8,259 nt of DNA from CAYPXN01 sp964470915 (GCA_964470915.1 CAYYEM010000061.1:1-8259), one strand, 5' to 3'. Shown: positions 1 to 6,097, counted from the first letter of the stretch. Notes: a model not told the origin generated them from the sequence alone. Numbers and translations are program-made.

Positions 1-864
1 TATCGTGAAAAAGGCTATCAGCCTTTCGATATGCAAAAAGCCATTGAAGAAAATGCCACTTATGTCGTGTTTAATGGATCGGAAGGAGCTCTGGTGGGTG
101 ACAAGGCTCTGAAGGCTAAAGTAGGTGAAACGGTGCGCCTCTTTGTGGGTAATGGTGGTCCTAACCTAGTGAGCAGTTTTCATGTGATCGGGGATATTTT
201 TGACAAAGTCTTCATGGAGGGTGGCAGCAAGTATAACGAAAACATTCAAACCACTTTGGTTCCTGCAGGGGGCTCTTCGATAGTCGAATTCAAACTCGAA
301 GTGCCTGGCACTTATATTTTGGTGGACCATTCTATTTTTCGTGCTTTCAACAAGGGAGCTTTAGGAATGTTGAAAGTGGAAGGTCCTGAGAACAAGTCAA
401 TTTATTCAGGGAAGGAAGTTGATTCGGCCTATTTAGGAGATAAAGTGGAATCCAGTAAGCCAGTAGAAATTGCTACGGAAGAAATGAAAAAAGGTCAATT
501 AACGAAAGATGCTCAAGTTCAAGCAGGTAAAACGCTCTTCAGTGGGACTTGTTCAACATGCCATCAGGCGAATGGAGAAGGTTTGCCAGGAGTATTTCCT
601 CCTTTAGCAAAAGCGGACTTCTTAATGTCTGATAAACAGCGTGCGATTGAAGTTGTTCTCAATGGTAAAAGTGGACCGATTACAGTAAATAGTAAAGAAT
701 ACAATTCTGTAATGCCACCCATGAGTCAACTCAATGATGATGAAGTGGCAAACATCCTTACCTACGTTATGAATTCGTGGGGTAATCAAGGAGAGCAAGT
801 CACTGCGGCGGAAGTTACAAGGGTTCGTGAAGCGACCAAGCGTCCTCCAGGTGCTGCGCACTAG
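1..864 (+). CDS. nirK: Copper-containing nitrite reductase with C-terminal cytochrome c domain (5'-partial)
   Basis: This is the C-terminal 287 residues of a periplasmic NO-forming nitrite reductase. The frame is open from base 1, so the true start lies upstream and the Met at 31 is internal. Counting from base 1, residues about 20-130 are the second cupredoxin domain. They carry SSFHVIG (His61, matching the catalytic His255 of Alcaligenes-type NirK) and LVDHSIFRAFNKGALG (His110, matching type-2 copper ligand His306). After a linker, residues about 170-262 form a class I cytochrome c: CSTCH haem site (Cys184, Cys187, His188) and VMPPM with likely axial Met238. The type-1 copper ligands would be upstream and cannot be checked. 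Three-domain NirKs with a tethered haem c are known (Ralstonia and Pseudoalteromonas types), where the haem passes electrons to the type-1 copper. Followed after 2 nt by nirV, so probably co-transcribed. Confidence 0.95.
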   Translation, partial: YREKGYQPFDMQKAIEENATYVVFNGSEGALVGDKALKAKVGETVRLFVGNGGPNLVSSFHVIGDIFDKVFMEGGSKYNENIQTTLVPAGGSSIVEFKLEVPGTYILVDHSIFRAFNKGALGMLKVEGPENKSIYSGKEVDSAYLGDKVESSKPVEIATEEMKKGQLTKDAQVQAGKTLFSGTCSTCHQANGEGLPGVFPPLAKADFLMSDKQRAIEVVLNGKSGPITVNSKEYNSVMPPMSQLNDDEVANILTYVMNSWGNQGEQVTAAEVTRVREATKRPPGAAH

Positions 865-866
865 TT

Positions 867-1664
867 ATGATTAAATATCTGAGTGTTGTGAGTTTATTGT
901 GCGCCTTGCTAGCCCTTGCTGGGCTAGCAAGGTCACAATCTTCTCCTTCAGTGGTTAAGGTAAAGGGCGGACTCTACCGCCCTTTTTATCCTGCAGTTCC
1001 CCAAGAAAAAGAAATTCCAGTCAAAGATTTTATCATCGATGTTTTTCCAGTCACAAATTCTCAGTTTCTCGAATTTGTAAAACAAAATCCTGCTTGGCAG
1101 CGTGGCAAAGTTAAAAAAATATTTGCAGACTCTCGTTATCTGGCTCGATGGAAATCACCTGTTGTTTTAGGTCCTCAAGTGGAAGCAGATCAACCTGTAA
1201 CTGAAGTAAGTTGGTTCGCAGCCAAAACTTACTGTGAATGGAAGGGAATGCGACTTCCTCGGGAAAATGAATGGGAATATGTCGCTCAAGCTACTGAAAT
1301 TCAAGCTGATGGACGCAATGATCAGGTATGGAGACAACGTGTCTTAGATTGGTATTCAAAGCCAGGTTCTAAAAAGTTGGCGGCAGTAGGAAAAAGCGCA
1401 CCCAATTATTGGGGAGTTTTTGATTTGCATGGCTTGATTTGGGAGTGGGTACTTGATTTTAACAATGCGCTTGTTTCATCAGATTCAAGAGAAGGAAAGG
1501 ATGCCGACAAATCTAGATTTTGTGGGGCAGGATCCTTGGTGGCTACAGATAAAGAAGATTACGCTACTTTTATGCGCATGGCTTTTCGAGGTTCATTGAA
1601 AGCAAATTATACGACAGCGAGCTTAGGATTTCGTTGTGCAGGAGACGTTTATGAAAATAAATAA
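867..1664 (+). CDS. nirV: NirV: exported formylglycine-generating-enzyme-like (SUMF1 fold) protein
   Basis: A 265-residue protein with an N-terminal signal peptide (hydrophobic residues 5-20, probable cleavage near ARSQS at 21-25) and an FGE-sulfatase/SUMF1 fold. Hallmarks are PVTEVSW (110-116), MRLPRENEWEYVA (128-140), YWGVFDLHGLIWEW (181-194) and the terminal LGFRCAG (253-259). The family takes the name NirV when it sits directly behind nirK, as here. Its biochemical role is not settled, though maturation or support of NirK is the usual assumption. Active FGE uses a cysteine pair spaced by four residues. In the corresponding stretch I see only Cys219 (RFCGAG), so formylglycine-forming activity is doubtful. 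The start is 2 nt after the nirK stop with only a weak, distant Shine-Dalgarno (AGGTG), suggesting translational coupling. The sco start lies inside its last codons. Confidence 0.88.
   Translation: MIKYLSVVSLLCALLALAGLARSQSSPSVVKVKGGLYRPFYPAVPQEKEIPVKDFIIDVFPVTNSQFLEFVKQNPAWQRGKVKKIFADSRYLARWKSPVVLGPQVEADQPVTEVSWFAAKTYCEWKGMRLPRENEWEYVAQATEIQADGRNDQVWRQRVLDWYSKPGSKKLAAVGKSAPNYWGVFDLHGLIWEWVLDFNNALVSSDSREGKDADKSRFCGAGSLVATDKEDYATFMRMAFRGSLKANYTTASLGFRCAGDVYENK
904..932 (+). repeat. Perfect 12-bp inverted repeat (hairpin) inside the nirV signal-peptide codons
   Basis: Arms 904-915 (CCTTGCTAGCCC) and 921-932 (GGGCTAGCAAGG) are exact reverse complements around a 5-nt loop (TTGCT). The hairpin begins 40 nt after the nirK stop and 38 nt into nirV. 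No U-tract follows, so it is not an intrinsic terminator. It could be an mRNA-stabilising or processing stem that sets the NirK:NirV ratio. The Leu/Ala-rich signal peptide biases codons but does not require a perfect palindrome. The repeat is certain; its role is inferred. Confidence 0.75.
1641..1645 (+). promoter_or_regulatory. Ribosome binding site deciding the sco start
   Basis: GGAGA lies 5 nt before ATG 1651, inside the nirV coding sequence. It favors the ATG over an in-frame GTG at 1636, which would add five residues ahead of an otherwise typical lipoprotein signal. Confidence 0.7.
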
Positions 1665-2313
1665 ATTTTATTGTTTGCTTGTGATATTGTTTTTATTTTC
1701 CGTGCCAGCTTGCAAAAAAAACGAAAACAAAAATGTTAGTAATTCACCTCAGGCTCATGAGTTGTTAGCGCCTGACGAAGCGGTGAAGGGCGAATCACTA
1801 TATCAATTGAAAACTGCTTTTACAGATCAGGAAGGCAAAAGTGTTTTGCTTGATGTGTACGAAGGTCATCCTGTGGTGCTCAGCATGTTTTATGCTACCT
1901 GTCCTTATTCTTGTCCTGTTTTAATTGATCAGTTGAAGCGTTTGGAAAAAAAGATGGATGATAAAACACGGGCACAGGTTCGTTTTATTTTGATTAGTTT
2001 TGATCCTGAAAGCGATACGGTTCCAGTGTTAAAACAGGTGCTTGGAAAACATGGATTAGATGGCACTCGTTGGAAAATTTTAAGGGGAGATGAATCTCAA
2101 GTGAGAGAAATCGCTGCTTTGGTAGGGGTGAAATTTCGAAAACTCCAGGGCGGAGATATTAATCACACGGCTCTCATTACTTTTCTAGATCCAAAAGGAT
2201 TGATTGATTCTCAGTATGAAATGGGAAAATTTTCTGCTGAAGAAGCAGCACATTATTTGCACGAAATGTTAGAAGGTAAAAAAGAATCTGCTGAGAAAAA
2301 AAGTAAAGATTAA
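1651..2313 (+). CDS. SCO1/SenC-type copper chaperone / thiol-redox lipoprotein
   Basis: A 220-residue thioredoxin-fold protein of the SCO1/SenC/PrrC family. Residues 1-20 are a basic-hydrophobic signal ending in a lipobox (VPAC), with Cys21 the predicted lipidated residue, so it should be membrane-anchored facing the periplasm. The copper-binding signature is present: CPYSC (Cys84 and Cys88) and the distal His172 in DINHTAL. ISFDPESD (115-122) is also typical. The family delivers Cu to oxidase CuA sites, and in denitrifiers it is found with copper enzymes. Placed directly after nirK-nirV, it probably helps load or keep reduced the NirK copper sites (inference). ATG 1651 is preferred because of GGAGA 5 nt upstream. 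It overlaps nirV by 14 nt. The C-terminus is Lys-rich and the stop TAA lies in a TTAA shared with the convergent gene. Confidence 0.92.
   Translation: MKINKFYCLLVILFLFSVPACKKNENKNVSNSPQAHELLAPDEAVKGESLYQLKTAFTDQEGKSVLLDVYEGHPVVLSMFYATCPYSCPVLIDQLKRLEKKMDDKTRAQVRFILISFDPESDTVPVLKQVLGKHGLDGTRWKILRGDESQVREIAALVGVKFRKLQGGDINHTALITFLDPKGLIDSQYEMGKFSAEEAAHYLHEMLEGKKESAEKKSKD
2310..2313. other. Shared TTAA: convergent stop codons of sco and the NnrS-like gene overlap
   Basis: The palindromic TTAA gives TAA (2311-2313) on the + strand to end sco and TAA (2312-2310) on the - strand to end the NnrS-like gene. There is no intergenic space. I see no hairpin plus T-run at the junction, so both transcripts probably continue into antisense of each other. 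Confidence 0.9.
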
Positions 2314-3380
2314 GCTAGCTGTTTTTTCCGAGCAGATAAGAGAACTGTCAAAAAGAAAGCTATAATCACCATTCCGTTAAGAGCCCCCATCCATTTTCGG
2401 ATCGAGAAAGAATGTAATAAATCTCCCAGAATTCTTCCTATTAAAGTAGCGTGCAGTAAAAAAAGTGGAACATAAAAATGAGAACCGTATTTTATTTCTA
2501 TCTTGAGAATGCTTGGTAAAATAAGCGGAGCATGTCCAAAAATCATGCTAAAAACAAAGCCCAAGAAGAAGCTGTGTAAAAATGCATCATAATTCAATCC
2601 AGCTTGTTCTTGACCATAAAATAGTAACAAGACCCCACAAACGATGAGCCAAATATAACCTAAGATTAAACTCCAAGCGATGTAACGGGTAAGTCTTGCT
2701 GCTTTAATGCTTTGCAAAGCAATATCTTGGGTGAGAAGCCAGGCGGCAACTCCTAATAGACCGATTCCAAGCAAATAATGAAAAAACGTAAATTGAAAAT
2801 ATTGAAGAAGGTTTCCAAAAACAAAAAGAAGGTTAAAGCTTACAAATATGAATTTACTTTTTGAAGAGGGGTTGCGAAATCGGCTGAGTTCAAGTCTTTC
2901 CCCTGAAATGGTGAGAAGCAAAAAAGCCATCCACCAAAAAATAATTTGAGGAAATGTTTTTCCTGAGAGCCATAACAAATTTCCTATTCCAAAACACAAA
3001 GCTCCCAATAGCATTATTCCATGAAAAAGATTTGGAAATTTGATGCAGACCCAAATAAAAATAGAGACGAGCAAAATTCCACCAATAGAAAATAAACAAG
3101 CCGTCAAGACTTGATTGGAATATAGTAAAATACTAAGGGCTCCCAAACTGCAAAAAAGTGGAGCTCCCCACATCCATGTTTTTTGGAGTGCAACAGCTCT
3201 TTCCATGCTCACGAGAATTCCCAAAAAGGCTGAAACCATGAGAGGACCATGGTAAAGAGCCCATAAGTGTGAAGCGACTGGCAGACTCCAGCCTAGTCGA
3301 AGAAGTCCTCCAATAATAGCGACAAGCAATGAAGAAACACCTATTAATAAAAAAGGTTGGGGGTAAATTTTGATTTTCAT
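2310..3380 (-). CDS. NnrS-like polytopic membrane protein
   Basis: A 356-residue, strongly hydrophobic protein with roughly ten to twelve predicted transmembrane segments and a short basic tail (ARKKQLA). It resembles the NnrS haem-copper membrane protein family. An early helix carries HLWALYHGPLMVSAFLG (His38, His44) followed by an ERAVAL-like segment (60-65). A late block reads FLHSFFLGFVFSMIFGHAPLILP (His269, His283), echoing NnrS His/Gly signatures. NnrS proteins accompany denitrification genes and protect against NO stress. Assignment rests on motif recall and context, so a divergent NnrS-like protein of unknown exact role is the safest reading. Its ATG overlaps the upstream radical SAM stop (ATGA, 4 nt) with no good Shine-Dalgarno, which implies translational coupling. 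Its stop overlaps that of sco on the opposite strand by 4 bp. Confidence 0.72.
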   Translation of the reverse strand: MKIKIYPQPFLLIGVSSLLVAIIGGLLRLGWSLPVASHLWALYHGPLMVSAFLGILVSMERAVALQKTWMWGAPLFCSLGALSILLYSNQVLTACLFSIGGILLVSIFIWVCIKFPNLFHGIMLLGALCFGIGNLLWLSGKTFPQIIFWWMAFLLLTISGERLELSRFRNPSSKSKFIFVSFNLLFVFGNLLQYFQFTFFHYLLGIGLLGVAAWLLTQDIALQSIKAARLTRYIAWSLILGYIWLIVCGVLLLFYGQEQAGLNYDAFLHSFFLGFVFSMIFGHAPLILPSILKIEIKYGSHFYVPLFLLHATLIGRILGDLLHSFSIRKWMGALNGMVIIAFFLTVLLSARKKQLA

Positions 3381-4567
3381 AAGCTTTGGATTGTAGGTCT
3401 TGCAAGTCTTTGAGGGAAGCTATTTTCGAGAGAGAGTGGATCAATATATTGTCTTCGGAATTCCCTATCCTGCATACGGCAACTTTTAGCTCGGCAATTG
3501 TAAGGAGGGGTCTGAATCATTTTTTTCCAGAGGTTCTCGATGCTTTCCTCCGGAAATTTTCCAATGCTGAGAGGGGTAAAATCACAAGGACACATTTCCC
3601 CATGAGCGGTGAGATAAAATTGCGTATTAGCCGCAAAGCAAAAGGCCGACCCATTTTCACTCGTGAGAGTAGATTGCGCTGCGATGCCAGGGTAGTCTGG
3701 ATTTTTGCGGTAAAACCGAACAAGCTCTGCAATTTCTTTACGATCTTTTTCTTGAAGAAGCTGATCTGTAGAGTGAATCCAGCGTCCACTGGGAATGGCA
3801 TCAAAAAAAGTGACTTCGTTCACCCCCGTTTTTTTCCCCAGCTCCATCATGTCTTCAAGTAATCCCGTGCGAATTCGGGAAGGGCTTAAATATGATGAGA
3901 TGGCTGTAAGAATTCCCACTTTATGGAGATTTTCAATGCCCTGAAGTGCTTTTTTAAATAGACCAGGCCGCTTGCGAAGTGAGTCGTGGCTTTTTTCGTC
4001 GCTAGAATCGAGAGAAACAAAAACGCCCATGAGTCCTGACTCCGCAAGTTTCTGGCAATGATCCAAAGTGAGATATTCTCCATTACTAAACATTGTAACT
4101 ACGGCCTTTTGTTTATCTACTTTCTGAATCTGGGAAAATAAATCATTACGAAGTAAAGGCTCTCCACCGAGTAAAATCAGATTGGTGACACCTAATTCCA
4201 CGCTTTCACTTAAAGCTTGTTGTAGTTCAAGAGTGTCTAAATCTTTTTTTGTGCTGTGATTATAAAATACAGCCGAACAATGTTCACATTCACATTGGCA
4301 GGCACGATTTATGGCTAGGGTTGCGTTTGCAGGAATGCGTATGTTTTCAAAGCGGCGTTTGAGTCTCATGATCATTGAACGTATTCCCGGCGCTAAACTG
4401 AGAGGGGGTTGATATAAAGAAAAGACAGGAGCACCTTTATGAAAGCCAATCACTTTGTAGCGGGAAGCTTGGGAAAGATAATGTTTGAGATATTCTTTGG
4501 CGGGTAAGAGAAGCTGCTCTGCATTCAGGAGTTTGAAGTTTTTATTTTCATAAATAATATTAAACAT
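3377..4567 (-). CDS. Radical SAM protein with SPASM-like C-terminal cysteine cluster
   Basis: A 396-residue radical SAM enzyme from ATG 4567. The cluster motif is CQCECEHC: Cys90, Cys94 and Cys97 fit CxxxCxxC, and Cys92 is an extra cysteine inside it. LGGEP (133-137) is the SAM-binding GGE motif and VSLDSSD (184-190) a typical later strand. The C-terminal region holds Cys310, Cys326, Cys328, Cys358 and Cys363 around GEMCPCDFTPLSIG, resembling the SPASM/Twitch auxiliary Fe-S region of NirJ, PqqE and peptide maturases. The substrate cannot be read. A NirJ-like (haem d1) role is unlikely, since the nitrite reductase here is the copper type. Start choice: GGAG 5 nt upstream favors 4567, overlapping the UPF0306 stop by 8 nt. 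ATG 4582 and TTG 4594 are in-frame alternatives. It ends in an ATGA overlap with the NnrS-like gene. Confidence 0.88.
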   Translation of the reverse strand: MFNIIYENKNFKLLNAEQLLLPAKEYLKHYLSQASRYKVIGFHKGAPVFSLYQPPLSLAPGIRSMIMRLKRRFENIRIPANATLAINRACQCECEHCSAVFYNHSTKKDLDTLELQQALSESVELGVTNLILLGGEPLLRNDLFSQIQKVDKQKAVVTMFSNGEYLTLDHCQKLAESGLMGVFVSLDSSDEKSHDSLRKRPGLFKKALQGIENLHKVGILTAISSYLSPSRIRTGLLEDMMELGKKTGVNEVTFFDAIPSGRWIHSTDQLLQEKDRKEIAELVRFYRKNPDYPGIAAQSTLTSENGSAFCFAANTQFYLTAHGEMCPCDFTPLSIGKFPEESIENLWKKMIQTPPYNCRAKSCRMQDREFRRQYIDPLSLENSFPQRLARPTIQSL

Positions 4568-4994
4568 CAAAGCTCCATTCATTTTTTTTTCCAAATCCCA
4601 AAGTGTTATCGATCAAGCGAGCTTTGTGAATTCTAATTATGCAAAATTGATGAGAAGGGTTAGCGGCTATAAATATTCGTGAATGAGGAAAGCGCTTGGT
4701 ATAAATCTTAGATAATTTTTTATTTGAGGAAATTGTCGCTTCTCCCCAAATCTGAGCACCTTGAATTTTGCCAATCTTTTCTGTTTCTAGATAAATTCCA
4801 GCAGATACCACTGGGTTTTGACTGATTTCTTCCATATGTCGAGTTTGAGGATCTGAAATGAAAACCAGAGACATGGGGTCTGTATTCAATGCATAGAAGA
4901 GAGGTGTCGAATGGGCTATGTTTTGCTTAGAAGTTGCCATGCACATCACTGAATGTTCTTGTAAAAAATGAATGAGAGTTTGTAGGGGAGGCAT
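4560..4994 (-). CDS. UPF0306/YhbP-like protein, pyridoxamine-5'-phosphate-oxidase-like split-barrel fold
   Basis: A 144-residue soluble protein and first gene of the - strand operon. Its C-terminal IDNTLGFGKKNEW (128-140) closely matches the signature end of the E. coli YhbP/UPF0306 family. LVFISDPQTRHMEEISQNPVV (43-63) and IQGAQIWGEA (77-86) fit the FMN-binding split-barrel (PNPOx-like) pattern, in which a Thr-Arg-His stretch contacts flavin phosphate. The family's function is unknown; flavin or related cofactor binding is expected, not shown. It has no signal peptide, so it is cytoplasmic. ATG 4994 has AGGGA about 8 nt upstream. The 3' end overlaps the radical SAM gene, suggesting coupled expression, possibly with a redox or electron-donor role for that enzyme (inference). 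Confidence 0.85.
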   Translation of the reverse strand: MPPLQTLIHFLQEHSVMCMATSKQNIAHSTPLFYALNTDPMSLVFISDPQTRHMEEISQNPVVSAGIYLETEKIGKIQGAQIWGEATISSNKKLSKIYTKRFPHSRIFIAANPSHQFCIIRIHKARLIDNTLGFGKKNEWSFDV

Positions 4995-5032
4995 GATTTC
5001 TGTCCCTAATTATAGTTTGTAAAAACATTCCC

Positions 5033-5038
5033 TCTATA
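5033..5038 (-). promoter_or_regulatory. Candidate -10 box (TATAGA) of the UPF0306-radical SAM-NnrS-like operon
   Basis: On the - strand TATAGA (5038 to 5033) matches TATAAT at four of six positions and predicts transcription from about 5026, giving a leader of about 32 nt. There is no good -35, as expected for an activator-dependent promoter. The FNR-like dyad is centred 41.5 bp upstream of that start. Confidence 0.42.
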
Positions 5039-5060
5039 AAAAAAGTAATATTGAATAGAT

Positions 5061-5074
5061 ATGATATAAATCAT
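5061..5074. promoter_or_regulatory. CRP/FNR-family operator-like dyad (ATGAT-N4-ATCAT)
   Basis: ATGATATAAATCAT is a perfect dyad in its arms and matches the FNR/NNR/DNR consensus TTGAT-N4-ATCAA at 8 of 10 defined positions, differing only at the two outermost bases. It lies between two divergently transcribed units. Its centre (5067.5) is 41.5 bp from the start predicted by TATAGA on the - strand, which is class II activator spacing. CRP/FNR-type regulators commonly control denitrification genes. No regulator gene is in the window. Confidence 0.55.
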
Positions 5075-5083
5075 CCATTTTTA

Positions 5084-5106
5084 ATCATGTGGTTCCAGCA
5101 CTTGAT
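5084..5106. repeat. Imperfect dyad upstream of the small four-Cys gene
   Basis: ATCATGTG (5084-5091) and CACTTGAT (5099-5106) are reverse complements at 7 of 8 positions around a 7-nt spacer (GTTCCAG). It lies about 50 bp before the ATG at 5155 and could be an operator or a leader hairpin for that gene. It could also be chance in AT-rich intergenic DNA. Confidence 0.3.
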
Positions 5107-5142
5107 CTGTTGTAGAGATAGTAACACGTGGGGCATTCAAAC

Positions 5143-5149
5143 AAGGAGG
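5143..5149 (+). promoter_or_regulatory. Strong Shine-Dalgarno deciding the start of the small Cys protein
   Basis: AAGGAGG lies 5 nt before ATG 5155, a near-perfect match to the anti-Shine-Dalgarno sequence. It makes ATG 5155 far more likely than the in-frame GTG at 5128, which would place this site inside the coding sequence. Confidence 0.8.
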
Positions 5150-5154
5150 TATCT

Positions 5155-5487
5155 ATGCATGGAGGTTTGCATGTGAAATTTAATAAATCTTCTGAAGATT
5201 TCCTTGCAGAACTTGCTTCGGCTGCCTACGATGTTGCGATTCATTTTCAAAAAAAAGGTTCGTTTGTAGAATTAGAGATAGGTTTGTGGGATGCACTCAG
5301 GAAAGTGATACAGCAAAATATGTGTTATAGTCCTCAATGTGGGAGTTCTTCACCGGGGATTTGTACTTTAGCGAAACAAATTGAGCCATGGTCACCTGAA
5401 GCCTGTAAATATGAAATGCCGATGGAAGAATATTCTGGCGTAGCGCTTTCAGATAAAGACAAAGCTAGTTTTTTGCGGATTTTATAA
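5155..5487 (+). CDS. Small four-cysteine protein of unknown function
   Basis: A 110-residue protein I do not recognise. Residues 12-33 and 40-55 look like amphipathic helices (FLAELASAAYDVAIHF and IGLWDALRKVI). A central stretch holds four cysteines, Cys57-x4-Cys62-x7-Cys70-x13-Cys84, rich in Pro, Gly and Ser. There is no signal peptide, so the cysteines should be reduced in the cytoplasm and could bind zinc or an Fe-S cluster; CxxCH is absent, so it is not a c-type cytochrome. The strong ribosome site suggests high translation. It is divergent from the radical SAM operon and shares the region with the FNR-like site, so a redox- or NO-linked role is conceivable but not shown. It stands alone: the next gene begins 97 nt later. 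Confidence 0.72.
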   Translation: MHGGLHVKFNKSSEDFLAELASAAYDVAIHFQKKGSFVELEIGLWDALRKVIQQNMCYSPQCGSSSPGICTLAKQIEPWSPEACKYEMPMEEYSGVALSDKDKASFLRIL

Positions 5488-5528
5488 GTAAAGTGAAGGT
5501 TCTTATCAGTTATTTCTTTTTTTTTCTT

Positions 5529-5599
5529 GAAATGAGCAGCCCCTTTTAGTGTAGCTTCTTTTATGGAAGGGGATTCGAGGGGAAATGCAGGCTCATTTC
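5529..5599 (+). repeat. Nested inverted repeats spanning the start of the next gene
   Basis: The outer arms GAAATGAGC (5529-5537) and GCTCATTTC (5591-5599) are a perfect 9-bp inverted repeat. Inside them, CCCCTT (5540-5545) pairs with AAGGGG (5567-5572). Folded together they enclose the GAGGGG ribosome-site candidate (5577-5582) and ATG 5585, which could limit translation initiation. The 3' outer arm is coding sequence. The structure is visible; regulation is inferred. Confidence 0.45.
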
Positions 5600-6097
5600 T
5601 TATCACGCCGTTTTTCTATTCAGTGCAATAGTATAGGTTCCCAGGGAGCAGGGCTAAGCTCTGCCCAAGTTTCGATGGATGCTATGATGATGAGTTTCGT
5701 CGACCAAGCGACGGATCCTAAAATGCTAGCAGCCATGATCGGGGGAGGCTTTGCCTATCGCTTTGCTCGTATTGGAACCTCGTCTTTGGCTTTTTCTGCC
5801 ATGAGTCAGGGGAAAGGACTTTTGCCTATTCTAGCGCGAGGCTCTTCCTATGCAACAGCTCTCGCAAGTGAATCGCTTGCTTTTACAGCGATTCATCGCA
5901 GCTTAAATGATCATTCAAATGAAAATTTTAAAAAAGAGTGGATTCACAATACCATTAGTTTGGGGAGCTTGAAGATTTTTGCTCATTTTTCTAGTAGGCA
6001 AAATATCGTCTTTCAGCATTTTTTTACAGATGCAGGAATGCTCACGGCTCATCGCTTAGCTGTTTTAGCTCGCTTGGAACCAGCTTCTTCAGAAAGC
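5585..6097 (+). CDS. Ala-rich helical protein of unknown function, 3' end lost in the assembly gap
   Basis: 171 readable residues run open into the N gap. I do not recognise a named family. After a polar N-terminus (1-30), the sequence is rich in Ala, Ser, Phe and Leu with Gly-containing short helices (MIGGGFAYRFARIG 51-64; SYATALASESLAFTAIH 88-104; NIVFQHFFTDAGMLTAH 140-156). There is no clear signal peptide or typical transmembrane helix, though some segments could be membrane-associated. Start ATG 5585 has GAGGGG very close (2 nt; 4 nt if only GAGG pairs), so a later Met (residue 31 onward) is possible. A stop at 6209-6211 appears only if the gap is really 100 bases and should not be trusted. 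It may be the N-terminal part of the hydrolase gene beyond the gap. Confidence 0.62.

Noticed and set aside
3386..3862. 158-codon + strand reading frame opposite the radical SAM gene
   Set aside because: It is antisense to a gene with clear radical SAM and SPASM-like motifs; its translation is basic, low in recognisable features and has no good ribosome site.
3377..4567. NirJ (haem d1 biosynthesis) as the identity of the radical SAM protein
   Set aside because: The nitrite reductase here is copper-type, no other haem d1 genes are in the window, and motifs alone do not separate NirJ from other SPASM-like proteins.
5009..5014. Perfect TATAAT on the - strand upstream of the UPF0306 gene
   Set aside because: It would start transcription near 5002, leaving about 8 nt of leader and removing the AGGGA ribosome site; TATAGA at 5038-5033 fits better.
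5484..5525. Weak ATAAG/CTTAT hairpin followed by a nine-T run after the small Cys gene
   Set aside because: The stem is only 5 bp with a 13-nt loop and no G+C-rich base next to the T-run, so I do not call an intrinsic terminator.
5563..5631. 22-codon + strand mini-ORF starting at ATG 5563 ahead of the gap-interrupted gene
   Set aside because: It has no good ribosome site and overlaps the next start out of frame; a leader-peptide role cannot be supported from this sequence alone.
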